NCBI GenBank assembly: GCA_012798745.1
Contig: JAAZMQ010000261.1
Location: forward strand, 1-27,123
DNA from: Bacteroidales bacterium
Lineage (GTDB): Bacteria; Bacteroidota; Bacteroidia; Bacteroidales; Dysgonomonadaceae
Reading direction: 5' to 3'
Length of the DNA stretch: 27,123 nt
Shown here in pieces: positions 6,519 through 15,316 of this stretch; positions within the stretch are counted from its first letter, which is position 1, and each line of letters opens with the position of its first letter. The position numbers were made by a program, and so were the translations under genes. The notes below the pieces were generated by a model. That model was not told where the DNA came from and searched no databases. It saw only the letters and a program-made list of their open reading frames with translations.

Positions 6519-7940
6519 ATGACAACACGAAGAGAATTTTTACGAAACACCGCTTTAGCATCAGCCGGATTGGCATTAAGCGGAATTTCAAGCAAAACAA
6601 ATGCAGCAAGTTACAGTCGCATTATGGGTTCAAATGAAAAAATAAATTTAGCCCATATCGGTATTGGTAACAGAGGTTGGGATATCATCAACGACTTCGA
6701 TAAAACAGGACTAGCAAATGTGGTGGCTCTGTGCGACGTAGATCTTGGAGCAAAACACACTCAGCAAGCTTTAGCCAAATTTCCAAAGGCAAAAAGATTT
6801 AAAGATTTCAGAGAAATGTTCGATAAAATGGGAAACGAAATTGATGCTGTTGCCATTGCTACACCCGATTTTGCGCATTTCCCTGCAACCATGTTGGCCA
6901 TTAACATGGGTAAACACGTATATCTGGAAAAGCCCATGGCACGCACCTTTCACGAAGTGGAACTGATGATACAAGCAGCAAAAAAACATCCTAAAGTGGT
7001 AACGCAGATGGGAAACCAAGGACATTCAGAAGCCAATTATTTCCAGTTTAAAGCATGGAAGGAAGCCGGCATCATTAAAGATGTCACGGCTGTGACGGCA
7101 CATATGAATAACTCCCGTAGATGGCACTCCTGGGATCCGAACATCAAAAAATTTCCTCCTGCGGAACCCATTCCCGAAACATTGGATTGGGATTTATGGC
7201 TGTCGACTCAGCTATGGCACGATTATAATAATGACTTTCATTACGGACAATGGAGATGCTGGTACGATTTTGGTATGGGAGCACTTGGTGACTGGGGAGC
7301 ACATATCCTCGATACCGTTCACGAATTCCTAGACTTAGGATTGCCTGAAGAAATTATTCCCGTTAAATTGGAAGGACATAACGATTATTTTTTTCCAATG
7401 GCTAGCACTGTCCAGTTTAATTTCCCAAAACGAGGAAATATGCCCCCCGTTGCGGTTACATGGTACGATGGTGTGAATAATCTTCCGGAACTGCCTAAAG
7501 GGTATGGCATATCCGAACTCGACCCAAACATTCCGCAAGTAGCCGGATTCGAAATAGAACCTATCAAATTAAATCCGGGTAAAATAATATACACCAAGGA
7601 ACTCACATTCAAAGGCGGGTCACATGGATCAACTCTTTCCATCATTCCTGAAGAAAAAGCGAAAGAAATGGAAAAGAAGTTGCCGCCGGTACCCAAAAGT
7701 CCGTCCAATCATTTTCAAAACTTTTTGCTTGCTTGCCAAGGAAAAGAGAAAACACGATCACCCTTTGAAATTGGCGGACCATTATGCCAGGTATTTTGTT
7801 TGGGCGTAGCAGCACAACGACTAAACCGACGGCTCGTTTTTGATAGAAAAACAAAACACGTTACCAATGATGCCTTCGGAGATGCTTTCTTAACAGGCAT
7901 TCCCCCACGTAAAGGTTGGGAAGAATTTTATAAAATGTAG
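6519..7940 (+). CDS. Gfo/Idh/MocA-family oxidoreductase with Tat signal
   Basis: A 473-aa NAD(P)-dependent sugar oxidoreductase of the Gfo/Idh/MocA family. The N-terminus has a twin-arginine signal (TRREFLR, then an Ala-rich hydrophobic stretch to about residue 30), so the folded, cofactor-loaded protein is probably exported to the periplasm. The Rossmann motif GIGNRGW is at 48-54, and EKPMA (137-141) supplies the catalytic lysine, Lys138. A WRCWYDFGMGALGDWGAH segment matches the C-terminal domain of Bacteroidota and Planctomycetota members. Exported members typically oxidise or reduce C3 of a glycosyl unit with tightly bound NAD. The next gene encodes a DUF1080 protein, the usual partner in 3-keto-glycoside cleavage. 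It lies 80 nt after the LarA homologue, so it may be co-transcribed or have its own promoter. Confidence 0.9.
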   Translation: MTTRREFLRNTALASAGLALSGISSKTNAASYSRIMGSNEKINLAHIGIGNRGWDIINDFDKTGLANVVALCDVDLGAKHTQQALAKFPKAKRFKDFREMFDKMGNEIDAVAIATPDFAHFPATMLAINMGKHVYLEKPMARTFHEVELMIQAAKKHPKVVTQMGNQGHSEANYFQFKAWKEAGIIKDVTAVTAHMNNSRRWHSWDPNIKKFPPAEPIPETLDWDLWLSTQLWHDYNNDFHYGQWRCWYDFGMGALGDWGAHILDTVHEFLDLGLPEEIIPVKLEGHNDYFFPMASTVQFNFPKRGNMPPVAVTWYDGVNNLPELPKGYGISELDPNIPQVAGFEIEPIKLNPGKIIYTKELTFKGGSHGSTLSIIPEEKAKEMEKKLPPVPKSPSNHFQNFLLACQGKEKTRSPFEIGGPLCQVFCLGVAAQRLNRRLVFDRKTKHVTNDAFGDAFLTGIPPRKGWEEFYKM

Positions 7941-7977
7941 AGTAGGATAACTAATAAAAAATTAAAATGGGACTCTA

Positions 7978-9405
7978 ATGAAAAGACAAGTATTAATTTT
8001 AATTTCGCTGATGGTTGTCATCGCTATATCGGCAGAAGAACCTCAATGGCAAAATTTGTTCAACGGGAAAAATCTAAAAGGTTGGACAAAATTGAACGGC
8101 ACAGCAGAATATAAGGTGCAGGATAATGCCATTGTTGGAATTTCGAAAATGGGAACGCCAAATACTTTTTTGGCAACAGACAAAATGTACGACAATTTTA
8201 TTCTTGAATTTGAATTTAAAGTCGATGAAGGATTAAATTCAGGAGTACAATTCAGAAGCAACAGTTTAAAGGACTATCAAGACGGGCGAGTTCACGGCTA
8301 TCAGTTCGAAATAGATCCTTCGGAAAGAGCTTGGACAGGAGGTATTTATGATGAAGCGCGACGGGGATGGCTTTATCCGTTAACATACAATACAATGAAG
8401 GCTGTCGTTATTAAACCGGATAATAGCAATAAATACCTCTACCCGTCAACATATAATCCACTAGCTCAAAAAGCCTTCAAGAAAAACGAGTGGAATAAAG
8501 GCCGTATTGAAGCCATTGGGAACTCTATCCGAACATGGGTAAACGGGATTCCATGCGCAGACCTTATCGATGATATGACCAAATCCGGATTTATCGCCTT
8601 ACAGGTCCATGGCATCGGGAACAACGAAACCCTCGCGGGGAAAACGGTTTCCTGGCGGAATATACGAATTCTGACCGAAAATCTCGATAAATTTAAAACC
8701 CCTGAAGATGAAAACGGAATCACCCAAATCAATGCTATTTCCAATACCCTTTCCGAAAGAGAAGCGCGGGAAGGATGGAAACTCCTCTGGGACGGCAAAA
8801 CAACCCAAGGTTGGCGGGGTGCCAAATTAACAGGATTTCCCCAAAAAGGATGGGTTATTGAAGACGGTATCCTGAAAGTGCTGAAAGGAAGCGGAGGAGA
8901 ATCAACCAACGGAGGCGATATTATCACAACAAAAAAATATAGAAATTTCATATTAAAAGTAGATTTTAAAATCACTGAGGGGGCAAATAGCGGCATCAAA
9001 TATTTTGTGGATCCGGATTTAAACAAAGGTGAAGGATCGGCAATCGGTTGCGAATTCCAGATACTGGACGACAAAAATCATCCCGATGCCAAACTGGGTG
9101 TGAAAGGCAACAGAACGTTGGGCTCGCTATACGATCTTATCCCTGCCCCGGAAAATAAACCTTTTTTCAACGGTTTCTTCAATACCGCTATGATTGTGGT
9201 TAAAGGAAATCATGTTGAACACTGGCTGAATGGGGTAAAATTGTTGGAATACGAAAGAAACAACCAAATGTGGAATGCATTGGTCGCTTATAGTAAATAT
9301 AAAGACTGGCCTAATTTCGGCAATGTCGAAGAAGGACATATTCTCCTTCAGGATCACGGAGATGAGGTTTGGTTTCGAAACGTTAAAATCAAGGAGTTAG
9401 AATAA
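7978..9405 (+). CDS. Secreted protein with two DUF1080 (3-keto-disaccharide hydrolase-type) domains
   Basis: A 475-aa protein with an N-terminal signal peptide (MKRQVLILISLMVVIAISA). Two copies of the concanavalin-like DUF1080 fold (PF06439) follow. The first starts near residue 24 (WQNLFNGKNLKGW) and runs to about 232 (SWRNIRI); the second starts near 264 (WKLLWDGKTTQGW) and runs to the end (VWFRNVKIKEL). Both contain an EF-F-NSG core (FKVDEGLNSGVQF; FKITEGANSGIKY) and a GCEFQ/YQFEI strand. Family members hydrolyse glycosidic bonds of 3-keto sugars. Most are single-domain, so this is a tandem duplication, perhaps with one copy catalytic and one binding. The gene begins 37 nt after the Gfo/Idh/MocA gene and is very probably in the same transcript, which ends at the hairpin at 9421. 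Confidence 0.88.
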   Translation: MKRQVLILISLMVVIAISAEEPQWQNLFNGKNLKGWTKLNGTAEYKVQDNAIVGISKMGTPNTFLATDKMYDNFILEFEFKVDEGLNSGVQFRSNSLKDYQDGRVHGYQFEIDPSERAWTGGIYDEARRGWLYPLTYNTMKAVVIKPDNSNKYLYPSTYNPLAQKAFKKNEWNKGRIEAIGNSIRTWVNGIPCADLIDDMTKSGFIALQVHGIGNNETLAGKTVSWRNIRILTENLDKFKTPEDENGITQINAISNTLSEREAREGWKLLWDGKTTQGWRGAKLTGFPQKGWVIEDGILKVLKGSGGESTNGGDIITTKKYRNFILKVDFKITEGANSGIKYFVDPDLNKGEGSAIGCEFQILDDKNHPDAKLGVKGNRTLGSLYDLIPAPENKPFFNGFFNTAMIVVKGNHVEHWLNGVKLLEYERNNQMWNALVAYSKYKDWPNFGNVEEGHILLQDHGDEVWFRNVKIKELE

Positions 9406-9420
9406 ATCTTTACTCAATAA

Positions 9421-9463
9421 AATTAAGGAGGGGAAATAAGCTTATCTCCCCTCCTTTTAATTT
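9421..9463. terminator. Bidirectional intrinsic terminator
   Basis: A 10-bp GC-rich stem (AAGGAGGGGA at 9425-9434 with TCCCCTCCTT at 9447-9456) is flanked by A-rich sequence on one side and T-rich on the other. The 12-nt loop itself contains the palindrome ATAAGCTTAT. It sits between two convergent genes and can serve both strands. Confidence 0.85.
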
Positions 9464-9474
9464 ATAATCCCCTA

Positions 9475-9894
9475 TTATATGCTATCGTAAGGTAACCGGG
9501 TCAACAGATCAGCTATCTTATCCAGAGCCTCTTTCATGGGTTGAGAAATTATCGGTTTAAGGAAAGGATTTAAATCAGCACGAACAGTTAATCGCATTTT
9601 CGTATCTTTCTCTCCTTTAGACACCAGCTGAATCCATAAAAAAACATCAAAAGGTAAATTTTCCGATTTAAATTTGACCAATTTGTTTGGTTGACGCTCC
9701 ACCACATCGAACTTAACTTCACCAATCGGATTTACCTTAAATGAACAGCTATCCCCATTGAATGTAAATCCTTCTATCTTATTATTTGGAATCTGATCCT
9801 TAACCAAATTCAATTTACTCATATCGGAAAGCACCCGATATACATCCATACTACTGTGAGATATAGTTTTTATATCACTTACAAATTCCGTCAT
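9475..9894 (-). CDS. SRPBCC/START-like domain protein
   Basis: A 139-aa single-domain protein with no signal peptide or membrane segment. The sequence has the shape of the SRPBCC (polyketide-cyclase/START-like) ligand-binding fold: an N-terminal strand (FVSDIKTIS), a helical VYRVLSDMSKL, a central run of beta strands, and a long C-terminal amphipathic helix (MKEALDKIADLL). The ligand is unknown. It follows pyrE by 8 nt, an arrangement I recall as common in Bacteroidales, so the two are almost certainly co-transcribed. No catalytic residue can be assigned from sequence alone. Confidence 0.75.
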   Translation of the reverse strand: MTEFVSDIKTISHSSMDVYRVLSDMSKLNLVKDQIPNNKIEGFTFNGDSCSFKVNPIGEVKFDVVERQPNKLVKFKSENLPFDVFLWIQLVSKGEKDTKMRLTVRADLNPFLKPIISQPMKEALDKIADLLTRLPYDSI

Positions 9895-9902
9895 TGCATC
9901 TT

Positions 9903-10544
9903 TTATCGATTTATTTTATTCCAGTTTTCGGGATCTTTCCGCCAATCATGAAGTGTTTTTAGCTCACATTCATCAATGTAATTTGTACGCAATGCCTCAT
10001 CCAAAACAGCATCGTAATTGCAAAGTGTCGTAAGTTCAACTCGAGCCTTATTCATATTCTCTTGAGCAACAGGAAAATTATAAGTAAAAATTGCCAGTAA
10101 ACCCAACACATCGGAACCATTACGACGAATGGCGTCAACCGCCCTCAAGCTGCTCTGACCTGTAGAAATAAGATCTTCAATTACTACTACTTTTTGTTTT
10201 GGTTTAAGATCACCTTCAATAAGATTTTCCAACCCATGATCTTTTGGTGTAGACCGAATGTAGACAAACGGTAATCCCAACGTATCGGCCACCAACGCAG
10301 CGGGTGCTATAGCACCTGTGGCAACACCTGCAATAGCCTCTGTATGTGGATACTTTTCGAGAATAATCCGGGCAAATTCAACTTTAATGAAATTTCGAAC
10401 AGCCGGATACGACATCAGTTTTCTATTATCACAATATATAGGAGATTTCCAACCCGATGCCCAAGTAAACGGATTAGAAGGTTGGAGTTTTACGGCTTTT
10501 ATTTTAAGAAGTTTTTCAGCAGTTAATTGTTCAATCGTTTTCAT
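9903..10544 (-). CDS. pyrE: Orotate phosphoribosyltransferase
   Basis: A 213-aa cytoplasmic enzyme making orotidine 5'-monophosphate from orotate and PRPP, step five of pyrimidine synthesis. The PRPP-binding motif VVVIEDLISTGQSS is present, as is the conserved FTWASGWKSPIYCDNRK segment near the N-terminus and the IAGVATGAIAPAALVA loop. The start MKTIEQL at 10544 is preferred because PyrE proteins of Bacteroidales begin this way; an ATG nine bases upstream is possible. It lies 102 nt downstream of comF on the same strand and immediately before the SRPBCC gene. Confidence 0.95.
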   Translation of the reverse strand: MKTIEQLTAEKLLKIKAVKLQPSNPFTWASGWKSPIYCDNRKLMSYPAVRNFIKVEFARIILEKYPHTEAIAGVATGAIAPAALVADTLGLPFVYIRSTPKDHGLENLIEGDLKPKQKVVVIEDLISTGQSSLRAVDAIRRNGSDVLGLLAIFTYNFPVAQENMNKARVELTTLCNYDAVLDEALRTNYIDECELKTLHDWRKDPENWNKINR

Positions 10545-10646
10545 ATCATTCATCTTTAATATCGAATAACTTGCGAAAATAGTAATTTTAGGAAAACTAA
10601 AGGGGATTTTTAATAAAAAAATGCATTTTGCAAACTCAACATGCAG

Positions 10647-11342
10647 TTACAAAACTCTAGCCAAAGTTGCAACACTTATCTTTATATTGGAACACTTACC
10701 CAGGGCAATCGCACAAGCTTCAAGCGTAGAACCGGTTGTTACAACATCATCGACTAAAAGAATATGCTTTTCGGAAAATTCCGATGGATTCGTCACCTTA
10801 AAAATATTTTTAACGTTTTCCCATCGCTGAGTTTTACTAAGTCTGGTTTGAGTGGGATTATAGACAATTCGAACCAAATTGTCACGTGATATCGGAATAG
10901 CTGTGACTTCGGAAAATCCTTCTGCGATTCTTTCGGATTGATTGTACCCTCTTTCTCTTTGTTTCTTTGGATGAAGAGGAACAGGAACAATCACATCGAT
11001 CGAACAAATGAAATCACTCTCCAAAAGGTCTTGCCCAAACAATCGCCCCATAGCAACTCCCAACTTCTCTCTATGATTATATTTAATGTGATGTATTATA
11101 GATTGAAACATCCCTTCTTTTGAGAACTCACAAAACGATGCTGCACGTTCAAAAGGGAAACGACCAGCTAACAATGTTTCGGTACTATTGTCAACTTCTT
11201 TAAAATCATTTGTTTTTGGTAATTTGTATAAACATTCCAAACAAACACCTTCCTCTGGAGAAAGTAATTTTGTTCCACAAATCACACAACAATTCGGAAA
11301 GAAAAGATGAGAAAATTCGTATACAATCTCAGATAATTTCAT
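10647..11342 (-). CDS. comF: ComF-family amidophosphoribosyltransferase-like protein
   Basis: A 231-aa ComF/GntX family protein. The start at 11342 is chosen because its ATG overlaps the recX stop as ATGA and is preceded by GGGG, indicating translational coupling; a longer start at 11369 would overlap recX by 31 nt. The N-terminus holds the family's zinc-binding cysteines (CCVICG, later CLEC). The C-terminal half is a phosphoribosyltransferase fold with VPVPLHPKKQRERGYNQS and the PRPP loop ILLVDDVVTTGSTL. Family members are linked to DNA uptake or recombination. Sharing a transcript with recX and prmC suggests a nucleic-acid role but does not prove competence. Confidence 0.93.
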   Translation of the reverse strand: MKLSEIVYEFSHLFFPNCCVICGTKLLSPEEGVCLECLYKLPKTNDFKEVDNSTETLLAGRFPFERAASFCEFSKEGMFQSIIHHIKYNHREKLGVAMGRLFGQDLLESDFICSIDVIVPVPLHPKKQRERGYNQSERIAEGFSEVTAIPISRDNLVRIVYNPTQTRLSKTQRWENVKNIFKVTNPSEFSEKHILLVDDVVTTGSTLEACAIALGKCSNIKISVATLARVL

Positions 11343-11824
11343 TTCCCCGATAAAATCTTTTCTACACATCTTAGCGTTTCGTCCATAAGGAATCCACGCC
11401 CAATTGCAAATCGAATCAATTTGGAGCGTTTCTCTTTGTCGGAATCTGACTTGATGGTTTTGAGTTTGTTCCTGAGTAATGTTTCAAGCGATTCGTTCAA
11501 CATTTCATCGGAAAATTTTAAAAAAGCATCAGAAATAAGCTCCAAAGGGATTTGTTTTTGCTTCAGAGCAAATTCAATTTTCTTGTGCCCCCATTTATTA
11601 AATCGCAATTTATCATTGATAAAACTGTGGCAATAACGTGCTTCATCAATATATTTCCCAGCTTTTAACCGATCAATAATTTTATCAATAACATTATCAT
11701 CTAGGAGGTACCGACTTAGTTTTTTTTGAATATCCAATGTACAATACTCTCGCTTAGCACACAAAGTTGCCATGAGAGCAAAAGCTTTTTCTTCCGTTAT
11801 CTGTCGGGGTGCTTTTTCTTTCAT
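11339..11824 (-). CDS. recX: RecX-family regulatory protein
   Basis: A 161-aa, all-helical protein with the repeated three-helix pattern of RecX, which binds RecA filaments and modulates recombination. Seen: AFALMATLCAKREYC near the N-terminus, the LKAGKYIDEARYCHSFIN core (the family motif with L-x-x-Y-I-D-E-x-R-Y), FNKWGHKKIEFALKQK after it, and the K-R-x-K-L-I-R-F-A-x-x-R-G-F third repeat. The start at 11824 has AAGGA immediately upstream. It starts 5 nt after prmC ends and overlaps comF by 4 nt (ATGA), so the three are one operon. recA is not in the window. Confidence 0.92.
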   Translation of the reverse strand: MKEKAPRQITEEKAFALMATLCAKREYCTLDIQKKLSRYLLDDNVIDKIIDRLKAGKYIDEARYCHSFINDKLRFNKWGHKKIEFALKQKQIPLELISDAFLKFSDEMLNESLETLLRNKLKTIKSDSDKEKRSKLIRFAIGRGFLMDETLRCVEKILSGK

Positions 11825-11829
11825 TCCTT

Positions 11830-12669
11830 TTATTTTCTTGCCTTAATCATCCGATCATTTCCTGAAATATCCTTTTTTAATTCCACTTGGGAAAACCCTT
11901 TACTTTTAAGCATCTCAATAATTTCTCTGCCATAGAGGCGATTGATTTCGAAATATAATTTTCCCCTCTTTGTCAATTTTTGTAAGGCAATATCAGATAT
12001 ACGATCATAAAAAGCCAACGGAACATCATCCGAAACAAATAATGCTTGAGGCGGTTCATAATTAAGGACACTTTGTTCCATTTCTTGCTTTTCTTTTTCC
12101 GTTACATAAGGAGGATTACTTACAATAATGTCAAACAATATCTCAGTAGAGATTTTTTGCATGATATCCACTTGTTGAAAAGAAATTTCAACCCCATTTT
12201 TTTTTGCATTCAATTTGGCTACTTCCAAAGCTTCTGACGAAACGTCCCAAGCATGCACTTCAGCACCAACAATTTTCTTAGACAATAAAATTGCAATACA
12301 CCCGCTTCCAGTTCCTATATCCAGTATTCGAGGATTTGTCAAATCATTTTCTAAAAATATCCATTCTACCAGTTCTTCAGTCTCCGGGCGCGGAATCAGC
12401 ACCGAAGGGTTGATTTCAAATTCCATCCCATAAAACTCCGTTTTACCAAAAATATATTGCAAAGGTTCATAATTTTTCAACCTGGAGGTAATATCTTGAA
12501 TTTTCTTGCATTGAGCATCCGATAAATCGCTAAATTTGCATGTTACGATATCCGGAAGCGATAAATCGCATACTTCTTTCAGAATGAGACAGGTAAATCT
12601 TTTTATCTCTTCTGAAGTATACAAACCGGATAATTCGTTTCGTAAGTAGACAATCGGATCGTTTATCAT
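11830..12669 (-). CDS. prmC: Peptide chain release factor N5-glutamine methyltransferase
   Basis: A 279-aa SAM-dependent enzyme that methylates the GGQ glutamine of release factors. The start ATG is placed at 12669, which gives the usual family length; an ATG at 12696 would overlap the ribD start on the other strand. Seen: an N-terminal helical release-factor-binding domain with QYIFGKTEFYG (71-81), RPETEEL (94-100), SAM-binding LDIGTGSGCIAI (116-127), and the NPPY motif (185-188) that binds the target glutamine. It is first in the prmC-recX-comF run and divergent from ribD with only 20 nt between the start codons. Confidence 0.95.
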   Translation of the reverse strand: MINDPIVYLRNELSGLYTSEEIKRFTCLILKEVCDLSLPDIVTCKFSDLSDAQCKKIQDITSRLKNYEPLQYIFGKTEFYGMEFEINPSVLIPRPETEELVEWIFLENDLTNPRILDIGTGSGCIAILLSKKIVGAEVHAWDVSSEALEVAKLNAKKNGVEISFQQVDIMQKISTEILFDIIVSNPPYVTEKEKQEMEQSVLNYEPPQALFVSDDVPLAFYDRISDIALQKLTKRGKLYFEINRLYGREIIEMLKSKGFSQVELKKDISGNDRMIKARK

Positions 12670-12675
12670 ATGCCG

Positions 12676-12683
12676 CAAAGATA
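12676..12683 (-). promoter_or_regulatory. Candidate -7 box for prmC
   Basis: On the minus strand the sequence reads TATCTTTG followed by C, an exact TAnnTTTG match, ending only 6 nt before the prmC ATG. If used, transcription would start within a few bases of the ATG and the mRNA would be leaderless or nearly so. No good -33 element was seen at the expected distance. Confidence 0.35.
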
Positions 12684-12689
12684 GGAAAA

Positions 12690-13757
12690 ATGACAACAGA
12701 CGAAAAATATATGCATCGATGCTTGCAACTTGCCCGCAAAGGCGAGGGTTACGTAATGCCTAATCCCATGGTAGGAGCCGTTATTGTACATAACGAACGA
12801 ATCATAGGAGAAGGGTACCACAGAAAACCGGGAGAACCTCATGCGGAAGTAAACGCAATAAATTCCGTTAAAAACTTAGCGCTACTACAAGAATCCACTC
12901 TTTACGTTTCTCTCGAACCATGTACACACTATGGTAAAACACCCCCTTGTACAGAACTGATTATTTCGAAGAAAATACCTCGTGTGGTAGTAGCCACAAG
13001 AGATCCTAATCCTAAAGTGTCAGGAAAAGGAATACAAATGATGCGGGATGCCGGAATTCAAGTAACAGAAGGAACATTAAGAAACAAAGCAAAAGAGTTG
13101 AATCGCGTTTTTTTTGTCAATCAGCTTTACGAAAGACCATACATCATCTTGAAATGGGCACAAAGTAACGATGGATTTATCGACCACGAACGTTCTCTAT
13201 TCTCCCAAAATCCCCCTACAAAAATATCGAACGAAATCACAGAGATTGTTACTCATAAACTCAGAACTCAAGTACAAGGAATTATGGTAGGCACTAATAC
13301 AGTACTTATGGATAATCCTAAATTGACAGCTCGGAAATGGTTCGGCGAAAACCCCGTTCGAATAACAATAGACAAAAAAAACAAAATTCCATCCGATGCA
13401 CAAATCTTCAACAACGATGCGAAAATCCTCGTTTTTACAGAACATCCCAATTATCACGTAAAAAAAGAAAATATAAAACCTATCGTGATTGACTTTTCCT
13501 CAGATAGTACGTCACAAATGATAAAATGTTTGTACGCGGCAAATATCCGGTCAGTACTTGTAGAAGGAGGAGCGCGATTATTAACTACACTCATTGCGGA
13601 GAATTTGTGGGATGAAGCCTATATCGAAATATCATCAAAAATATTAAATAAAGGCATAAAAGCTCCCTATATTCAAGGAGATATAATCAAAATAAAACAA
13701 TATCTCGATACATTTCAAATTCATTTAAAGAATAAAATATCTCGAAATTTTCTTTAA
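12690..13757 (+). CDS. ribD: Bifunctional riboflavin biosynthesis deaminase/reductase
   Basis: A 355-aa cytoplasmic enzyme carrying out two steps of riboflavin synthesis: deamination of the pyrimidine intermediate, then NADPH-dependent reduction of the ribosyl chain. The N-terminal deaminase domain has the zinc site HAEV (51-54) and the PCTHYGKTPPC pair of cysteines (77-87). The C-terminal reductase domain starts near residue 150 (RPYIILKWAQSNDGFI) and contains QGIMVGTNTVLMDNPKLTAR and VLVEGGARLL. Length and order are normal. It is transcribed divergently from prmC with overlapping control regions. No FMN riboswitch is possible in the 20-nt gap. The other rib genes are not nearby. Confidence 0.96.
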   Translation: MTTDEKYMHRCLQLARKGEGYVMPNPMVGAVIVHNERIIGEGYHRKPGEPHAEVNAINSVKNLALLQESTLYVSLEPCTHYGKTPPCTELIISKKIPRVVVATRDPNPKVSGKGIQMMRDAGIQVTEGTLRNKAKELNRVFFVNQLYERPYIILKWAQSNDGFIDHERSLFSQNPPTKISNEITEIVTHKLRTQVQGIMVGTNTVLMDNPKLTARKWFGENPVRITIDKKNKIPSDAQIFNNDAKILVFTEHPNYHVKKENIKPIVIDFSSDSTSQMIKCLYAANIRSVLVEGGARLLTTLIAENLWDEAYIEISSKILNKGIKAPYIQGDIIKIKQYLDTFQIHLKNKISRNFL

Positions 13758-13794
13758 ATAACAATTTCAATATGGTAAAAGCCAAAAAACTTTT

Positions 13795-13802
13795 TACTTT
13801 TG
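13795..13802 (+). promoter_or_regulatory. -7 box upstream of the DUF6242 lipoprotein gene
   Basis: TACTTTTG matches TAnnTTTG exactly, about 38 nt before the chosen start codon at 13840. It would give a leader of about 30 nt and argues against the earlier ATG at 13819. A -33 element is not obvious. Confidence 0.45.
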
Positions 13803-13839
13803 TATTACTTAAAATAGCATGCAATATTTTTGGAAACAA

Positions 13840-15171
13840 ATGACTATAAAATACTTTAGTTGGAGTTTAACTTTATTGTTGGGGATAATCATATTTTCCT
13901 CATGCCTAAATACAAATGATTCAGATACTGAATTCCTATCAGATGCCCAAATATATGGGATAACCCTTTCTGCAGCATACGATTCTACAGGGATATTGGC
14001 TAATGCCAAATTTTCCATTGATCAACGTGCATCTCTTATCTATAACCGCGATTCGTTGGATTTTGGATTCGAACCTAAAGATGCATATCTTACTCTTGAA
14101 TTGAAATTTGCAACAGGCGTAGTAATTCATTTACAGAATCCTGATAGTACTTATTTCTGGAATAATACAGACTCTGTCGATATTAGTCGACTAAAATACA
14201 TCGAAGTTGTAGCTCAAGATGGCATAACAACAAAAAAATACGAGTTTAAACTCAATATTCATCAGCAAAATCCCCATCTCTTAGTATGGACTCAATTAAC
14301 AGACATGTATCTAAACTTACCGGTAGATGCACAAAAAACAATAGTCTTCAATAATAAATTTTATACCTATTATAGATCGGGGCAAAGTATAAAAGGAGTT
14401 GAATCATCAAACGGTATAACAAATACCCAACTTGATATAATCGGCTTGCCACTTAACGTGCAATTTTCAAGTATTATCTCAACTCCAACAGGGATTTATG
14501 CGTTGGATAATTCTTACAATTTATACAAAACAAATGATGGAGCTTTATGGACAATAGTGCCGACTATTTACCCGTTGAAAGCAATTTATGGTATCCTGCC
14601 ATCCGTTTCAACAGATTCCCTACTAACAACCATAGATGACAGAGGAGTATTGAAATTTGCAAAAACATTAGACTTTACATCTTTTCACGTAATGAATGCT
14701 ATACCTAATGATTTTCCCGTCACTCAATTTTCTGCCGCAAACATAAAAGACACAACCGTTGTTTGGAGAAAATATATGTTCCTGTCGGGTGGAAAAAATG
14801 CCGACAATGCATTAAATTCCAAAATTTGGATTATTCAAGAAGAAGACAATATTAAGATATCAACATCCGGGAAAACGGCCCCTATGCCAACCCAAGGGAG
14901 TACCCTATTTCCTTATGATCAAAATATATATATGCTCACGACAGCAACTGAAAGCAAAAATGTTTTGTACATTTCGGAAAAAGGAAATGGTATCGCATGG
15001 AATTTAGCGGATTCGCTCCAAGCATTGCCATCTTCTTTTAATTACCGAACAAATGCATCGATAATCGTGGATGAAAAAAATTATATCTGGATATTTGGGG
15101 GAACATCCGAAAGACAAACTGAACTTACCGATGTATGGAGAGGAAGACTAAATAGATTGGCTGTCAATTAA
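13840..15171 (+). CDS. DUF6242-like envelope lipoprotein
   Basis: A 443-aa lipoprotein. The start at 13840 has GGAAACA just upstream and opens a signal that ends in a lipobox (IIIFSSC). After the cysteine comes a short linker, then a beta-rich domain of about 110 residues (ISLSAAYDST-like strands, SFEPKDAYLTLELKF). The C-terminal half has spaced strands with FGG/W patterns (YMFLSGGKN, YIWIFGGTSE, DVWRGRLNRL) suggestive of a beta-propeller. This matches my recollection of the Bacteroidales DUF6242 family, often found beside uppS and bamA. It is probably anchored in the outer membrane. Function unknown; its position suggests a link with envelope assembly. A 145-nt gap separates it from uppS. 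Confidence 0.7.
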   Translation: MTIKYFSWSLTLLLGIIIFSSCLNTNDSDTEFLSDAQIYGITLSAAYDSTGILANAKFSIDQRASLIYNRDSLDFGFEPKDAYLTLELKFATGVVIHLQNPDSTYFWNNTDSVDISRLKYIEVVAQDGITTKKYEFKLNIHQQNPHLLVWTQLTDMYLNLPVDAQKTIVFNNKFYTYYRSGQSIKGVESSNGITNTQLDIIGLPLNVQFSSIISTPTGIYALDNSYNLYKTNDGALWTIVPTIYPLKAIYGILPSVSTDSLLTTIDDRGVLKFAKTLDFTSFHVMNAIPNDFPVTQFSAANIKDTTVVWRKYMFLSGGKNADNALNSKIWIIQEEDNIKISTSGKTAPMPTQGSTLFPYDQNIYMLTTATESKNVLYISEKGNGIAWNLADSLQALPSSFNYRTNASIIVDEKNYIWIFGGTSERQTELTDVWRGRLNRLAVN

Positions 15172-15316
15172 ATAAGCTTCAGCAAGCTAATTGTAATTGC
15201 ATAGAAATCGAAATAACAAGGATCAAAGGGTGGCAACCCGCTTTTCTGTAAAATATGCTTGGGTCAGAATTAAACATAAAACAAAATAATAGCAAAAACA
15301 ATTTCAACATTACAAT

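Noticed and set aside
8466..9074. 202-codon open frame antisense to the DUF1080 gene
   Set aside because: Ser/Pro/Phe-rich translation without motifs, typical of a shadow frame; the sense strand encodes clear DUF1080 domains.
15228..15239. GGGT/ACCC mini-hairpin before uppS
   Set aside because: A four-base stem with a four-base loop is too weak to call a terminator or riboswitch.
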